From: Anaerolineae bacterium
GTDB taxonomy: Bacteria > Chloroflexota > Anaerolineae > Aggregatilineales > Aggregatilineaceae
NCBI GenBank assembly: GCA_016930015.1
Contig: JAFGHR010000072.1
Coordinates: 1-32,211 of the forward strand
DNA: 32,211 bases
Reading direction: 5' to 3'
In this document: positions 15,055 to 22,500 of the stretch, in pieces
Layout: every line of letters begins with the position of its first letter
How positions within the stretch are numbered: the stretch's first letter is position 1
The notes under the pieces: model-generated
What the model was told of the DNA's origin: nothing
Database searches by the model: none
What the model saw: only the letters and a program-made list of their open reading frames with translations
Position numbers and translations under genes: made by a program

Positions 15055-16806
15055 CTATTGCAGGCGCGCGCTGATAAATGGCAGGTTGGCGCCAAAAAGT
15101 GCCCATGTCAACAGGATATCCACCAGGGCACACACTGTCCATCGCTGCCATGTCGGGCGCTGAACATATCCCATCACCTTGTATGCTGCCAGCGCAAGCT
15201 CAGCGATAACAAAAACGACTTCGATCACGATCACCTGCGCTGACCATCCCTCAAAACCAAGTGAACTGAGCGCTTGAGGCACCTGGTTAAACAGGTCCGG
15301 TGGCCATAACAGCTTGGCTGCGCAGTACGTTGCGATGACCAGCAGAATCGTCCAGCGGTTGTAAGGCGCAGTCACCAGGATCGCGGCGGGTATCACACAC
15401 CAGGCCAATCCGAGCGGGCTAACCAAAAGGCCGCCAATCACGCCCGCGATAATGGAGTTGCGGGCTGATTTGTGTGTTTTGACTAGTCCTTGACCCGCCG
15501 TGTTAGCCGTGAATAACCGGACCGCCGTGTCCTCACGACCTGCCCAGGTAAGGGACAGGTCGCCGGATGGCTCGGCAAAGATGGCAGGTACGGCGGCGTC
15601 GGCGGGTTTATCGGCAATGATTTGATACCCTTGAATAATGCCGTCCTGAAAATAAACAACGCCGGGACGCCATCCTTGTGGGGTGCGAATCGTGAGCGCG
15701 ACGGGCAGCATAGACTGCTGACCGGGGGCGGGACTCACCCAGCGCACGGATGCGGGCCGGTCGCCATCTGTGACCGGTTGGGCGAGCCACCCAACGGGAA
15801 AACCGGCGGCATTGAGCGTGTCTGTATAGGCTGTTTTTAGGGGCAAGCGAAGGGTGGAAACTGAACTGTTGTAGGGTTGGCCTGATGCGAATGTGAGAAC
15901 CGATACCGTTTCGATATCAGGTTGGTATGCAGAACTGATCGCCCAAAATACGTACACCTGGGACAGGTCTAACCCCACGGAAAAGGATGTTACAACCTGC
16001 TCACCGGTCAATACGTCGGAGAACAGAGTCAGGCTGGTCTTGACAGAGCCGAACAACACGTCATCGACACTGCCGAACTGGTAATACACGGTTCGACGGT
16101 TAGAAGCATCTGACGTCATCCATACCAGGTGCAGCGTACCATCATAAGTGGCGGCAGCAGCGACCCTGTCGGCGTTCTGGTGTAATAGACTATATGCGAT
16201 GCGGGGGCGCCCGTTTTGATCGATTGTTGTCGCTAACAACTGCTTCTGATCATCGATCCAAAACACGGCCACGCGGTTGCCCGGTAGGGGCACCGCAGCA
16301 AAACCCCGGTTTGCCTGAGTGGCGATTTCAATTGGGCCGCGCACAGTCTGGCCATTCGGATCAAGCTGGGCGTTGTACAGGTAACCATTTGTTTCGGACC
16401 AGATCAAATGGAATGTATTATCCCTGGCCGGTGCGGCCTGCCAGCGAAGGGGTTTCAGGTCCGGGTACGGCAGCAGGGAAACTTGAGCGGACATGTTGTG
16501 CAAAGGAGTATAAACCAGCGGTGCATCAGCTTGTGGATTCCGCCAGATCAGCGCAGTCGAATCCCCGTTACTGAAATACGCGGGTATGCTGAATGCTTCG
16601 GTATGCTCGAAGGCTTCAACGTTTGGCCACCGGTACACGGGTGCGGTATCAGAGACTTGTGTCCCAATTGCAAGCGCCATACCGACAACGAGCAGCCCTA
16701 CCCATACCGGGTGAGATTTCACAAGTGGTGACAAATCATCAAACCAGTGTATAATACGTTTTATTGTGGAAGAAAAAATGATTAATGAACGCTTCGTATG
16801 TGGCAT
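15055..16806 (-). CDS. Large membrane protein with external beta-propeller-like domain and C-terminal helix bundle
   Basis: I do not recognise the family. A first membrane helix at about 33-50 follows a basic N-terminus. Residues about 60-430 contain repeated strands with W-S/T-D/E motifs (TFHLIWSETNGYLYN, RVAVFWIDDQ, TLHLVWMTSD, QVYVFWAISS, DLSLTWAGRED), spaced like blades of a sialidase or exo-alpha type propeller. Four or five hydrophobic helices make up the last 130 residues. It therefore looks like a membrane-tethered extracellular propeller. It ends 112 bases before the solute-binding protein on the same strand, so the two may be cotranscribed. No good ribosome site is visible at the chosen ATG. 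Confidence 0.75.
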   Translation of the reverse strand: MPHTKRSLIIFSSTIKRIIHWFDDLSPLVKSHPVWVGLLVVGMALAIGTQVSDTAPVYRWPNVEAFEHTEAFSIPAYFSNGDSTALIWRNPQADAPLVYTPLHNMSAQVSLLPYPDLKPLRWQAAPARDNTFHLIWSETNGYLYNAQLDPNGQTVRGPIEIATQANRGFAAVPLPGNRVAVFWIDDQKQLLATTIDQNGRPRIAYSLLHQNADRVAAAATYDGTLHLVWMTSDASNRRTVYYQFGSVDDVLFGSVKTSLTLFSDVLTGEQVVTSFSVGLDLSQVYVFWAISSAYQPDIETVSVLTFASGQPYNSSVSTLRLPLKTAYTDTLNAAGFPVGWLAQPVTDGDRPASVRWVSPAPGQQSMLPVALTIRTPQGWRPGVVYFQDGIIQGYQIIADKPADAAVPAIFAEPSGDLSLTWAGREDTAVRLFTANTAGQGLVKTHKSARNSIIAGVIGGLLVSPLGLAWCVIPAAILVTAPYNRWTILLVIATYCAAKLLWPPDLFNQVPQALSSLGFEGWSAQVIVIEVVFVIAELALAAYKVMGYVQRPTWQRWTVCALVDILLTWALFGANLPFISARLQ

Positions 16807-16810
16807 TTGA

Positions 16811-16841
16811 TTGATGTAAAATTGGCCGGGCTTGTTATATA
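16811..16841 (+). promoter_or_regulatory. Candidate promoter for the FHA gene
   Basis: TTGATG is followed after 19 bases by TATATA, which has an extended TGT just ahead; a TATAAT overlaps at 16838-16843. Spacing is imperfect. A 7-bp palindromic hairpin, TCAAGAA-CCAC-TTCTTGA (16876-16893), lies between it and the gene and may be an operator or leader structure. Confidence 0.35.
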
Positions 16842-16927
16842 ATGAGTATGATGTGGATAATACATGATTTGGGTTTCAAGAACCACTTCTTGAGTCGGAT
16901 ACTACCCAACATAAGAAAGGCATGCGG

Positions 16928-17413
16928 ATGGCAGAAAATAGAACCAGCCCCCCTCTCAAACCACCAATCAAACGCGAGACATCCTTCTTAGGAGATGCCG
17001 CCCCCCCACGCATGCCGTTAGATGAACGTGCCAGACGCCCACAAACAGCGCAACTCGCTTCGCCCTGGCGGTTACTGCTTCAGATAGGCGGGCAAAATCA
17101 AACGACGGTGGGACTTGAGGTACGTGATCGTGTAATACTTGGACGGGCCGATCCATTAGCTAATTTTTCTCCTGAGCTTGATTTAACGCCATATGGGGGG
17201 CAGGAAGGCGGGGTATCGCGACGGCATGCGGCCATCGTTCAGGATAAGGAAAACAAAGCGTTATATCTTGAGGACCTGAACAGCACAAACGGCACCCGGA
17301 TCAATGAGTTTTCACTGGAACCACGGCGGCGCTATCGTTTGCGTGATGGTGATCAAATTGAAATCGGGCGCGTTCGTATCGTGCTGCGTTTTGTTCGCTC
17401 GCCGTATAAGTAA
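16928..17413 (+). CDS. FHA-domain protein
   Basis: This phosphothreonine-binding adaptor carries a single forkhead-associated domain. The first 45 residues are polar and proline-rich, probably disordered. The FHA domain covers about 65-155, with the key residues of the binding site: VILGR (Gly-Arg), SRRHA (Ser and His), and LNSTNGTRIN. The second ATG (16928) is preferred to 16922 because AAAGG sits seven bases ahead of it. No Ser/Thr kinase or phosphatase is nearby, so its phosphorylated partner is unknown. Runs of six and seven C occur early in the gene. Confidence 0.92.
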   Translation: MAENRTSPPLKPPIKRETSFLGDAAPPRMPLDERARRPQTAQLASPWRLLLQIGGQNQTTVGLEVRDRVILGRADPLANFSPELDLTPYGGQEGGVSRRHAAIVQDKENKALYLEDLNSTNGTRINEFSLEPRRRYRLRDGDQIEIGRVRIVLRFVRSPYK

Positions 17414-17440
17414 CCACTCTATCCCCTGATCTGATGTTCA

Positions 17441-17472
17441 CAAGGCGCAGTTAACAGGCGCCTTGTTGTGTT
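17441..17472. terminator. Bidirectional hairpin terminator
   Basis: The perfect 8-bp stem CAAGGCGC / GCGCCTTG has a 9-base loop and is followed by TTGTGTTT. It lies in the 66-base gap between the converging FHA and acetyltransferase genes. Confidence 0.7.
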
Positions 17473-17479
17473 TGGCACA

Positions 17480-18346
17480 CTATCCGCCTTGTATGGCGTA
17501 CTGCATTTCGATCTGGCGAAACACCGTGCTATACCCCAGCGCAGTAAACGCAGGCAGAATCGGATCGTCTTCAGCAACATTGTAGATGCTGCCTTGAGCT
17601 TTTGGGTTTTCGTGGTGGAGATACGACAGCAGCGCGCGCGCCGCGTCGAGTTGGTCACTTCCCGGTTGGGCCGCCAGGTCAACCAGCCGAACGGCGTATT
17701 CAGTGGCCCATCCCAACGCGTAACCGCTGATATCCGATCCATTCAATACCACCCAGCTATGTGCCGCATCGCCTAACGCTTGCAGCGACGATAATTCGCG
17801 CTGCCAACAGTTCCGGACCGTATGAAACCGGTCAAAGTGGATCAGCACCTTGTTTACGGGCTGTTGTTTGAGGGTATATCTGGGAGACGTCGAAGCCGGA
17901 GGAATCGGTTGTTCCGGTTTCCGATCGAGGATCAGCAGGTAGCGCTTTTTTTCAAAGCCAAGTTGTGAGTACAGATTGTGCGCACCGGTATTATGTTCGA
18001 TCACTTCCAAACGCACGCATGATAACCCGCGGGTTTGTGCCTGGGCGAGTAAGTATTCCATCATCCGGCGCCCGATACCCTGTCGCCGCCGCTGGGGAAT
18101 AACGCCCAGGCCACCGATCCAACCGGCGCTGCCACGGATGCCAAGCAGCCCTGTGCCAATAATCTGATCGCCATCCATGGCCGCTACAGAAGCCGTCAGG
18201 TCTAGTGCATCACGCGCGATCAGGGCGCGAAATGCCTGGACTGTCATGGCAATAGGAACGAAGTAGTCGCTATAGGCTGCGTTGAATGCTGTTGTAAAGT
18301 CGTCAAAGTTGACGTCTGATACAGAATGAAGGCTGATCGAGGTCAT
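17480..18346 (-). CDS. GNAT-family N-acetyltransferase with second, degenerate GNAT-like domain
   Basis: This is an acetyl-CoA dependent acyltransferase; the substrate is unknown. The N-terminal domain (about 1-140) has the acetyl-CoA loop RRRQGIG at 86-92 after the strand GGLGVIP, and the later NTGAHNLYSQLGF motif. The C-terminal half (about 150-288) again shows strand-helix patterns of the GNAT fold (ISGYALGWA ... ARALLSYLH ... PAFTALGYSTVFRQIEM) but lacks the acetyl-CoA loop, so it may be structural or bind substrate. The start is placed at ATG 18346, with AGG about nine bases upstream. It diverges from the PspC cassette. Confidence 0.88.
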   Translation of the reverse strand: MTSISLHSVSDVNFDDFTTAFNAAYSDYFVPIAMTVQAFRALIARDALDLTASVAAMDGDQIIGTGLLGIRGSAGWIGGLGVIPQRRRQGIGRRMMEYLLAQAQTRGLSCVRLEVIEHNTGAHNLYSQLGFEKKRYLLILDRKPEQPIPPASTSPRYTLKQQPVNKVLIHFDRFHTVRNCWQRELSSLQALGDAAHSWVVLNGSDISGYALGWATEYAVRLVDLAAQPGSDQLDAARALLSYLHHENPKAQGSIYNVAEDDPILPAFTALGYSTVFRQIEMQYAIQGG

Positions 18347-18455
18347 GAAAGAACCTGTTCATTTTACGCAAAGACGCTGCTGATTGTCGCACCATGCGCA
18401 GTCGCGCGCAAGACCCAAAACATGCCGCATAATCTGCACGGTGTTGGATAGATAC

Positions 18456-18483
18456 TTGCGTGTCAGGCCAGACAGGGTATAGT
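18456..18483 (+). promoter_or_regulatory. Candidate promoter of the pspC-like cassette
   Basis: TTGCGT and TATAGT are spaced by 16 bases, about 39 bases before the first gene. It is a moderate match in the divergent gap with the acetyltransferase. Confidence 0.4.
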
Positions 18484-18521
18484 GACGGTATGCCTCAGCT
18501 TGTTTATCAGGACTGGATAGT

Positions 18522-18929
18522 ATGCGATCGCAGCGGTTAACGCGAAGCCTGACCGATCGGACACTGGGTGGTGTTTGTGGCGGGTTGGGCACATTTCTAG
18601 ACCTTAACGCCTGGTGGATTCGAGGGCTGTTTGTCGTGTTTGTTTTGCTCACGGCTGGCACCGGCATATTAGTGTACCTGGCTTTATGGCTGATTCTGCC
18701 GTCACAAACCCTGGCCGATATACGTTTGTCAACTGGTGATGCACCGGATATCCCGCCCAACGCGGAGACGGTGATCACCGTTGGTGCTGTCGTCATCGTG
18801 ATCGGCATCATCGTTCTGGCGCGTAGTTTAGGCGTATTGGATGTTGGTGACGGCGATATTTTTCTGCCGGTGGTTGTCATTGGGTTTGGGTTGACGTTGT
18901 TGATCAAGCATCTCTGGAGGTCAGCATGA
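18522..18929 (+). CDS. PspC-domain membrane protein
   Basis: This is a PspC-type envelope-stress protein. Residues 5-62 give the domain: RLTRSLTDRTLGGVCGGLGTFLDLNAWWIR, followed by a membrane helix (LFVVFVLLTAGTGILVYLALWLILP). Two more hydrophobic segments lie at about 84-104 and 113-128. PspC proteins sense or respond to membrane stress in many bacteria; here the usual PspA gene is not adjacent. Its stop overlaps the start of the next gene (ATGA), so the two proteins are probably made together and may act as a pair like LiaI/LiaF with PspC. Confidence 0.88.
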   Translation: MRSQRLTRSLTDRTLGGVCGGLGTFLDLNAWWIRGLFVVFVLLTAGTGILVYLALWLILPSQTLADIRLSTGDAPDIPPNAETVITVGAVVIVIGIIVLARSLGVLDVGDGDIFLPVVVIGFGLTLLIKHLWRSA

Positions 18930-19867
18930 CCGCCACACATCGCGGCCTGCTCTGGCCGGTGCTCATCATTGCCGGTGGCAGTCTCTGGTTATGTGCTGTT
19001 GTTGGCGTTTTCCCCGATGCGGTCAAAGACATATTGGAACGTGTTTGGCCGGCGCTGCTCGTGTTTTTTGGGTTTGATGTCCTGTTCGGACGGCGGCAGA
19101 TTCGGGTCGGGCGGGTGCACATCGGCGCTGATATCATCGGGCTGGTGGCGACTATCACGCTGGTGAGTGTGCTCGTATGGCTGGCCTATGGGAAACAGGC
19201 CGATGTTGTCCGTGATGATACTGTGCAAACATTTGCCGAAACGCTCTCTGCCGATATCAGCCAAATCCGTGTGGACCTATCGGTCAAACGCACCGCTGTA
19301 ACCATCAGGCCATCGACTGCCGATCCGCGTGACTTGAGCACGGTTTACAAGGGACCCAGCGAAAGTGACGTTGAGATCGCCTGGGTGGTAAACGGCAGTG
19401 AAGCGGTGCTGACTGTTACAGAAAAAACTTCAACGGCTGTCCCCAAATTGGAAAGTTTCGGTCGTGGGACGCTTGAGGTCATTTTGCCACCCAAGGTCCG
19501 TATCGAGCAGCTTACGATTTCTGGCGAACACGGGGATGCAGACGTGGATATACGACCGCTGCAAATCGACCAGGTTACGGTGTCTGTTGACAGTGGGAAC
19601 CTTGCACTTGTTCTGCCGGATAACGAAGTCTTGACCGGCGTATTGGAAATGGGCGATGGTGGCATTAAGTTGTCTGTCCCGCGTGATGTGGCGCTCACCC
19701 TCAGCCTGGCTCAGAACAGCGGTGAGCCCAGTTATGAGTATGATACCTTCCGGTACGATGTACTGCGGAATGGTACGCTTAAGGTCAAAAATACCGATAC
19801 GTTTCAAGTGGGTTTGACCGTTTCGCTTGATGATGGCGCATCGTTGATCGTTCAGGACCTGGAATAA
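18926..19867 (+). CDS. LiaF-like / toast-rack-type membrane protein
   Basis: This is a probable envelope-stress protein. Up to three or four membrane segments fill residues 8-90 (LLWPVLIIAGGSLWLCAVVG, VWPALLVFFGFDVLF, IIGLVATITLVSVLVWLA), the arrangement of the LiaI/LiaF-like membrane domain. The rest is an extracytoplasmic beta-rich domain of short repeating strands (LEVILPPKVRIEQLTISGEH, DADVDIRPLQIDQVTVSVDS, GNLALVLP) like the DUF4097/LiaF C-terminal fold. It overlaps the PspC gene by four bases and precedes the next gene by 17, so a three-gene unit is likely. No two-component system is adjacent. Confidence 0.8.
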   Translation: MTATHRGLLWPVLIIAGGSLWLCAVVGVFPDAVKDILERVWPALLVFFGFDVLFGRRQIRVGRVHIGADIIGLVATITLVSVLVWLAYGKQADVVRDDTVQTFAETLSADISQIRVDLSVKRTAVTIRPSTADPRDLSTVYKGPSESDVEIAWVVNGSEAVLTVTEKTSTAVPKLESFGRGTLEVILPPKVRIEQLTISGEHGDADVDIRPLQIDQVTVSVDSGNLALVLPDNEVLTGVLEMGDGGIKLSVPRDVALTLSLAQNSGEPSYEYDTFRYDVLRNGTLKVKNTDTFQVGLTVSLDDGASLIVQDLE

Positions 19868-19884
19868 CACCAAAGGATAGCGCT

Positions 19885-20799
19885 GTGAGCTGGCATCTCC
19901 ATATTACGGATCACCCACTTTTTGCGGTTCAGCTTCTGTATGGTCAAATGAGCCAGATCGCGGCCTGGACATCGAGTCAGGACGTGTTGATCTACGATCA
20001 GATCACGGGTGCGCTGCTTGAAAAACGGCATATTTTATACAACGGCGATACATTCCCTCAAACCGACGGGTGGCGAGCCTTTGCGCACACCCTATCCGCC
20101 CCCAACGGAGCCTTTTTCCCGTCGGTGACAGTTGGGCATACGCACGTGTTTGCGTCAAATGATGGACGTTTGTTTTTGTATCACGACAAAAACCATGATC
20201 TATACCTGGATGTAGATGGCCAGGTTGCCTTGTTAACACGGGATGATGACGGCCCGTTAGCAGCCGTAAGCCTGGATCGTGAACTGGGAACAGCGGCGGC
20301 GCTTAGCACAAATGGCCGGTTACATATCTACCAACAGCATATTTATATTGGTGCATGTGATGTCGCCGTGGAATTCGAACCGATTACGCCGGTTGTGCTG
20401 CTGCCTGAGACATCCGGCGAACTGGTCGTAGTTGACGGTGTTAAAGCTCAGGTGCTGGATAGTGCCGGGAAAGTCCGGTGTCACCACCCGCTGCCCGCCG
20501 TGCCGGGAGCGGTGGCGTGTTCGCCGGATGGATCACTGCTGGCGATTGGTGACCGGGACCACACTATCATCCGCATCTATGACGCTGATCTGAACCTGAT
20601 CCGGCAAAACCGGGCGGATGATTTGTTTCAACGCGCCGTGCCGCTTCAGCTCCTGGCCGATATACCGGCGCCTGATGCGCCTGTGAATCAAATAGCCATT
20701 GACGATGACGGAACGTTTGCATTATCGATTGATGGTGGGTTTTGCCTGACACACGTTGACTATTTTTACAGCTTGCCCCGAACGCGTCCCCTGTTCTAA
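19885..20799 (+). CDS. Beta-propeller-like (WD40/quinoprotein-like) hypothetical protein
   Basis: No specific family is recognised. The protein has no signal peptide or membrane helix and shows repeated strand patterns of propeller blades: DVLIYDQITGALLEKRHIL, HVFASNDGRLFLY, ACSPDGSLLAIGDRDHTIIRIYDADLNLI. It should be a cytoplasmic repeat protein that binds other proteins. The start is GTG with AAAGGA ahead. Its close spacing after the LiaF-like gene suggests a role in the same response. The stop codon lies inside the left flank of a 9-bp hairpin. Confidence 0.7.
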   Translation: MSWHLHITDHPLFAVQLLYGQMSQIAAWTSSQDVLIYDQITGALLEKRHILYNGDTFPQTDGWRAFAHTLSAPNGAFFPSVTVGHTHVFASNDGRLFLYHDKNHDLYLDVDGQVALLTRDDDGPLAAVSLDRELGTAAALSTNGRLHIYQQHIYIGACDVAVEFEPITPVVLLPETSGELVVVDGVKAQVLDSAGKVRCHHPLPAVPGAVACSPDGSLLAIGDRDHTIIRIYDADLNLIRQNRADDLFQRAVPLQLLADIPAPDAPVNQIAIDDDGTFALSIDGGFCLTHVDYFYSLPRTRPLF

Positions 20800-20821
20800 T
20801 AAAACCTTAATCGAACAGGGG
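20788..20821 (+). terminator. 9-bp hairpin at the end of the propeller-like gene
   Basis: CCCCTGTTC and GAACAGGGG form a perfect stem around a 16-base loop. The left arm overlaps the last codons of the gene. No T-tract follows; the promoter of the next unit begins at once. It could be a weak terminator or a 3'-end stabiliser. Confidence 0.5.
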
Positions 20822-20851
20822 TTGACATGGCTCTTGACCTCATCATATACT
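20822..20851 (+). promoter_or_regulatory. Promoter of the leader and SWIM gene
   Basis: A perfect TTGACA (20822-20827) and TATACT (20846-20851) are separated by 18 bases, one of the best promoter matches in the window. The start would be near 20858, giving a leader of about 125 bases before the SWIM gene. Confidence 0.7.
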
Positions 20852-20875
20852 GACTTAAATTAAGGAAATTTTGCC

Positions 20876-20926
20876 ATGAGCTGTTTTCACTTTTCAACTG
20901 GTTTTACCTTTTCCAACACACTGTGA
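20876..20926 (+). CDS. Possible 16-residue leader peptide, Phe-rich
   Basis: AAGGA, about ten bases upstream, precedes an ATG opening a short frame: MSCFHFSTGFTFSNTL. Four of 16 codons are TTT (Phe 4, 6, 10, 12). The stop codon falls in the loop of the terminator hairpin that follows, the position usual for leader peptides in transcription attenuation. It may simply be chance, as short frames are common; the combination with promoter, ribosome site and terminator makes it worth listing. Confidence 0.4.
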   Translation: MSCFHFSTGFTFSNTL

Positions 20927-20949
20927 GAAAACCGGTGTGTTTTTTGTTT
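20897..20949 (+). promoter_or_regulatory. Attenuator-like alternating hairpins with intrinsic terminator
   Basis: Terminator form: AACACAC (20915-20921) pairs with GTGTGTT (20935-20941) and is followed by TTTTTGTTT. Competing form: ACTGGTTTT (20897-20905) can pair with AAAACCGGT (20928-20936) through nine pairs, one of them G-U. The two share bases 20935-20936 and exclude each other. It lies between a strong promoter and the SWIM gene, so the transcript either stops at about 90 bases or reads through. If the alternative pairing is not real, it is a plain terminator that would make a small RNA. Confidence 0.55.
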
Positions 20950-20982
20950 ATACGTCATTGACTTAACACGGGAGAATTCCAA

Positions 20983-21231
20983 ATGGACTACGGAATGGTC
21001 AGCAAGATCGAAAAAGCCAAACGGTATGCAGAGCAGCGAGATCGCATCCAGTTCGTGACGTTTTCTGTGAAATTTGATGGCGAAAACAATCCACACACTG
21101 TTACCTACGAGAACAACGAGTGGGATTGCGACTGTAGCTTCTTCAAATCACGCGGAGTATGCAGCCATACCATGGCTCTAGAACGGATTCTTGCTGGCAT
21201 GCTTCCTCAGTCGGTAAATGCTGAATCCTGA
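20983..21231 (+). CDS. Small SWIM zinc-finger protein
   Basis: This 82-residue protein has a single SWIM motif: Cys49-x-Cys51-x8-Cys60-x-His62 in CDCSFFKSRGVCSH, followed by a short helix. The N-terminal half (MDYGMVSKIEKAKRYAEQRD) is a charged helix, and residues 22-42 form strands. SWIM fingers bind DNA or proteins; the role of this stand-alone version is not known to me. GGGAGA precedes the ATG by about eight bases. The gene is flanked by its own promoter with attenuator-like leader and by a strong terminator, so it is a single-gene unit. Confidence 0.88.
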   Translation: MDYGMVSKIEKAKRYAEQRDRIQFVTFSVKFDGENNPHTVTYENNEWDCDCSFFKSRGVCSHTMALERILAGMLPQSVNAES

Positions 21232-21277
21232 ACTCATGTAGTACATTGCCTGACAGCGATGATAATTATAACGCTCG

Positions 21278-21305
21278 AAGCGGCGTCTTGTGATGCCGCT
21301 TTTTT
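21278..21305 (+). terminator. Intrinsic terminator of the SWIM gene
   Basis: AAGCGGC / GCCGCTT forms a 7-bp stem with a 10-base loop, followed by a run of six T. It lies 46 bases after the stop codon. Confidence 0.88.
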
Positions 21306-21429
21306 GTTGGTGTCCAACCGGGGAATCTTATCTCACGGCGTGTACCTAAGTATGTGCACCTGGGATCAGGATCGGTTAGAATGCCGCGCGTTATGACATC
21401 GGGACGTGGTTTGAAAGGACAAAAGCGGG

Positions 21430-22500
21430 TTGACTCGTAAACGTGTGATAGCTTTGACGCGGCGTTGGGGTGCGCTCGCCGTTAGCTTTTTTATCAGCGC
21501 GTTGTTTTTATATATTGGCTTAAAAGGCTTACATCTATCCGATGTCTGGGATGACATGCGGCAGGCCACCATTGGCTGGCTGGTACCCGGTATTGCGGTG
21601 TATTTCCTGGCGGTTTGGGGCAGAACCTGGCGCTGGCATTACCTGCTTCGTCCGATCAAGTCCGTGTCACTGCGCAGCTTGTTCCCCATTGTTGTGATCG
21701 GATACATGGGCAACAACGTTTACCCATTCCGTGCGGGTGAGGTTATCCGTGCGTATGTGCTCAAACGCAACGAAGAGGTCGCGATATCTGCCAGCCTGGC
21801 GACGATTGTGGTCGAACGTGTTTTTGACGGGCTGGTGATGCTCATTTTTGTGTTTGTGGCGCTGCCGTTTGCCGACTTCAAGGAAGACTGGTTGAAGGAG
21901 GTGGTATTTTTTTCCACGCTGTTGTTTTGGGGTGCGTTCGTGGTTTTTGTGATCATGGCGCTCCACCCGGAACGAACCCGCCGGTTTTATGTGTGGGTGT
22001 TCGCCCGGCTGCTCCCGCGTGGTATTAACACCCGGCTGCTTGAGTTCGCCGATCACTTTATGGATGGGCTGGTGAACTTGCGGCGCCCGCGCGATTTGAT
22101 CATGACACTGGTGTCTTCCGTGTTTATCTGGCTGACCGAAACCACCAAATACTGGTTTGTCATGCACGCATTTGACTTTAAAGTCAGCTTTTTTGTGTTG
22201 ATGGTCATGACCGCTGTCGTGAATCTGGCAACCACGCTTCCCTCGTCGCCTGGATATGTCGGCACATTCGATACGCCCGGTATCAAAACGCTCAAAGCCT
22301 ACGGTGTGACGGAGCCTCTAGCCGCTTCCTACACATTGGTGCTGCATGCCGCCTTATGGCTGCCTATTACGCTGCTGGGATTCTACTACCTCTATCGTGA
22401 GGGGCTAAGCTGGCGCGATTTCAGTCGTGCAAAACAGGCGACGGTCAGGGGGACTGTGGGAGAAAACACGATTTCGCTGGAAAGTGAGGGGGTAACATGA
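21430..22500 (+). CDS. Lysylphosphatidylglycerol synthase-type / UPF0104 membrane protein (flippase-like)
   Basis: This integral membrane protein of COG0392/UPF0104 has seven or eight helices in 356 residues. Family landmarks are GLKGLHLSDVW, WRWHYLLRPIK, the GYMGNNVYPFRAGEVIRAYV segment near residues 96-115, VVERVFDGLVML, and TTLPSSPGYVGTFD near the C-terminus. Members without the synthase domain are linked to lipid or lipid-linked sugar transfer across the membrane. The start is TTG 21430 with AAAGGA ten bases ahead. It overlaps the next gene at ATGA, so a joint role with that FAD enzyme in glycolipid or exopolysaccharide formation is inferred. Confidence 0.85.
   Translation: MTRKRVIALTRRWGALAVSFFISALFLYIGLKGLHLSDVWDDMRQATIGWLVPGIAVYFLAVWGRTWRWHYLLRPIKSVSLRSLFPIVVIGYMGNNVYPFRAGEVIRAYVLKRNEEVAISASLATIVVERVFDGLVMLIFVFVALPFADFKEDWLKEVVFFSTLLFWGAFVVFVIMALHPERTRRFYVWVFARLLPRGINTRLLEFADHFMDGLVNLRRPRDLIMTLVSSVFIWLTETTKYWFVMHAFDFKVSFFVLMVMTAVVNLATTLPSSPGYVGTFDTPGIKTLKAYGVTEPLAASYTLVLHAALWLPITLLGFYYLYREGLSWRDFSRAKQATVRGTVGENTISLESEGVT

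Noticed and set aside
16948-17007. C6 and C7 runs at the start of the FHA gene as phase-variation switch
   Set aside because: The runs are short, lie in a proline-rich disordered segment where CCC codons are expected, and give no alternative start or frame of interest.
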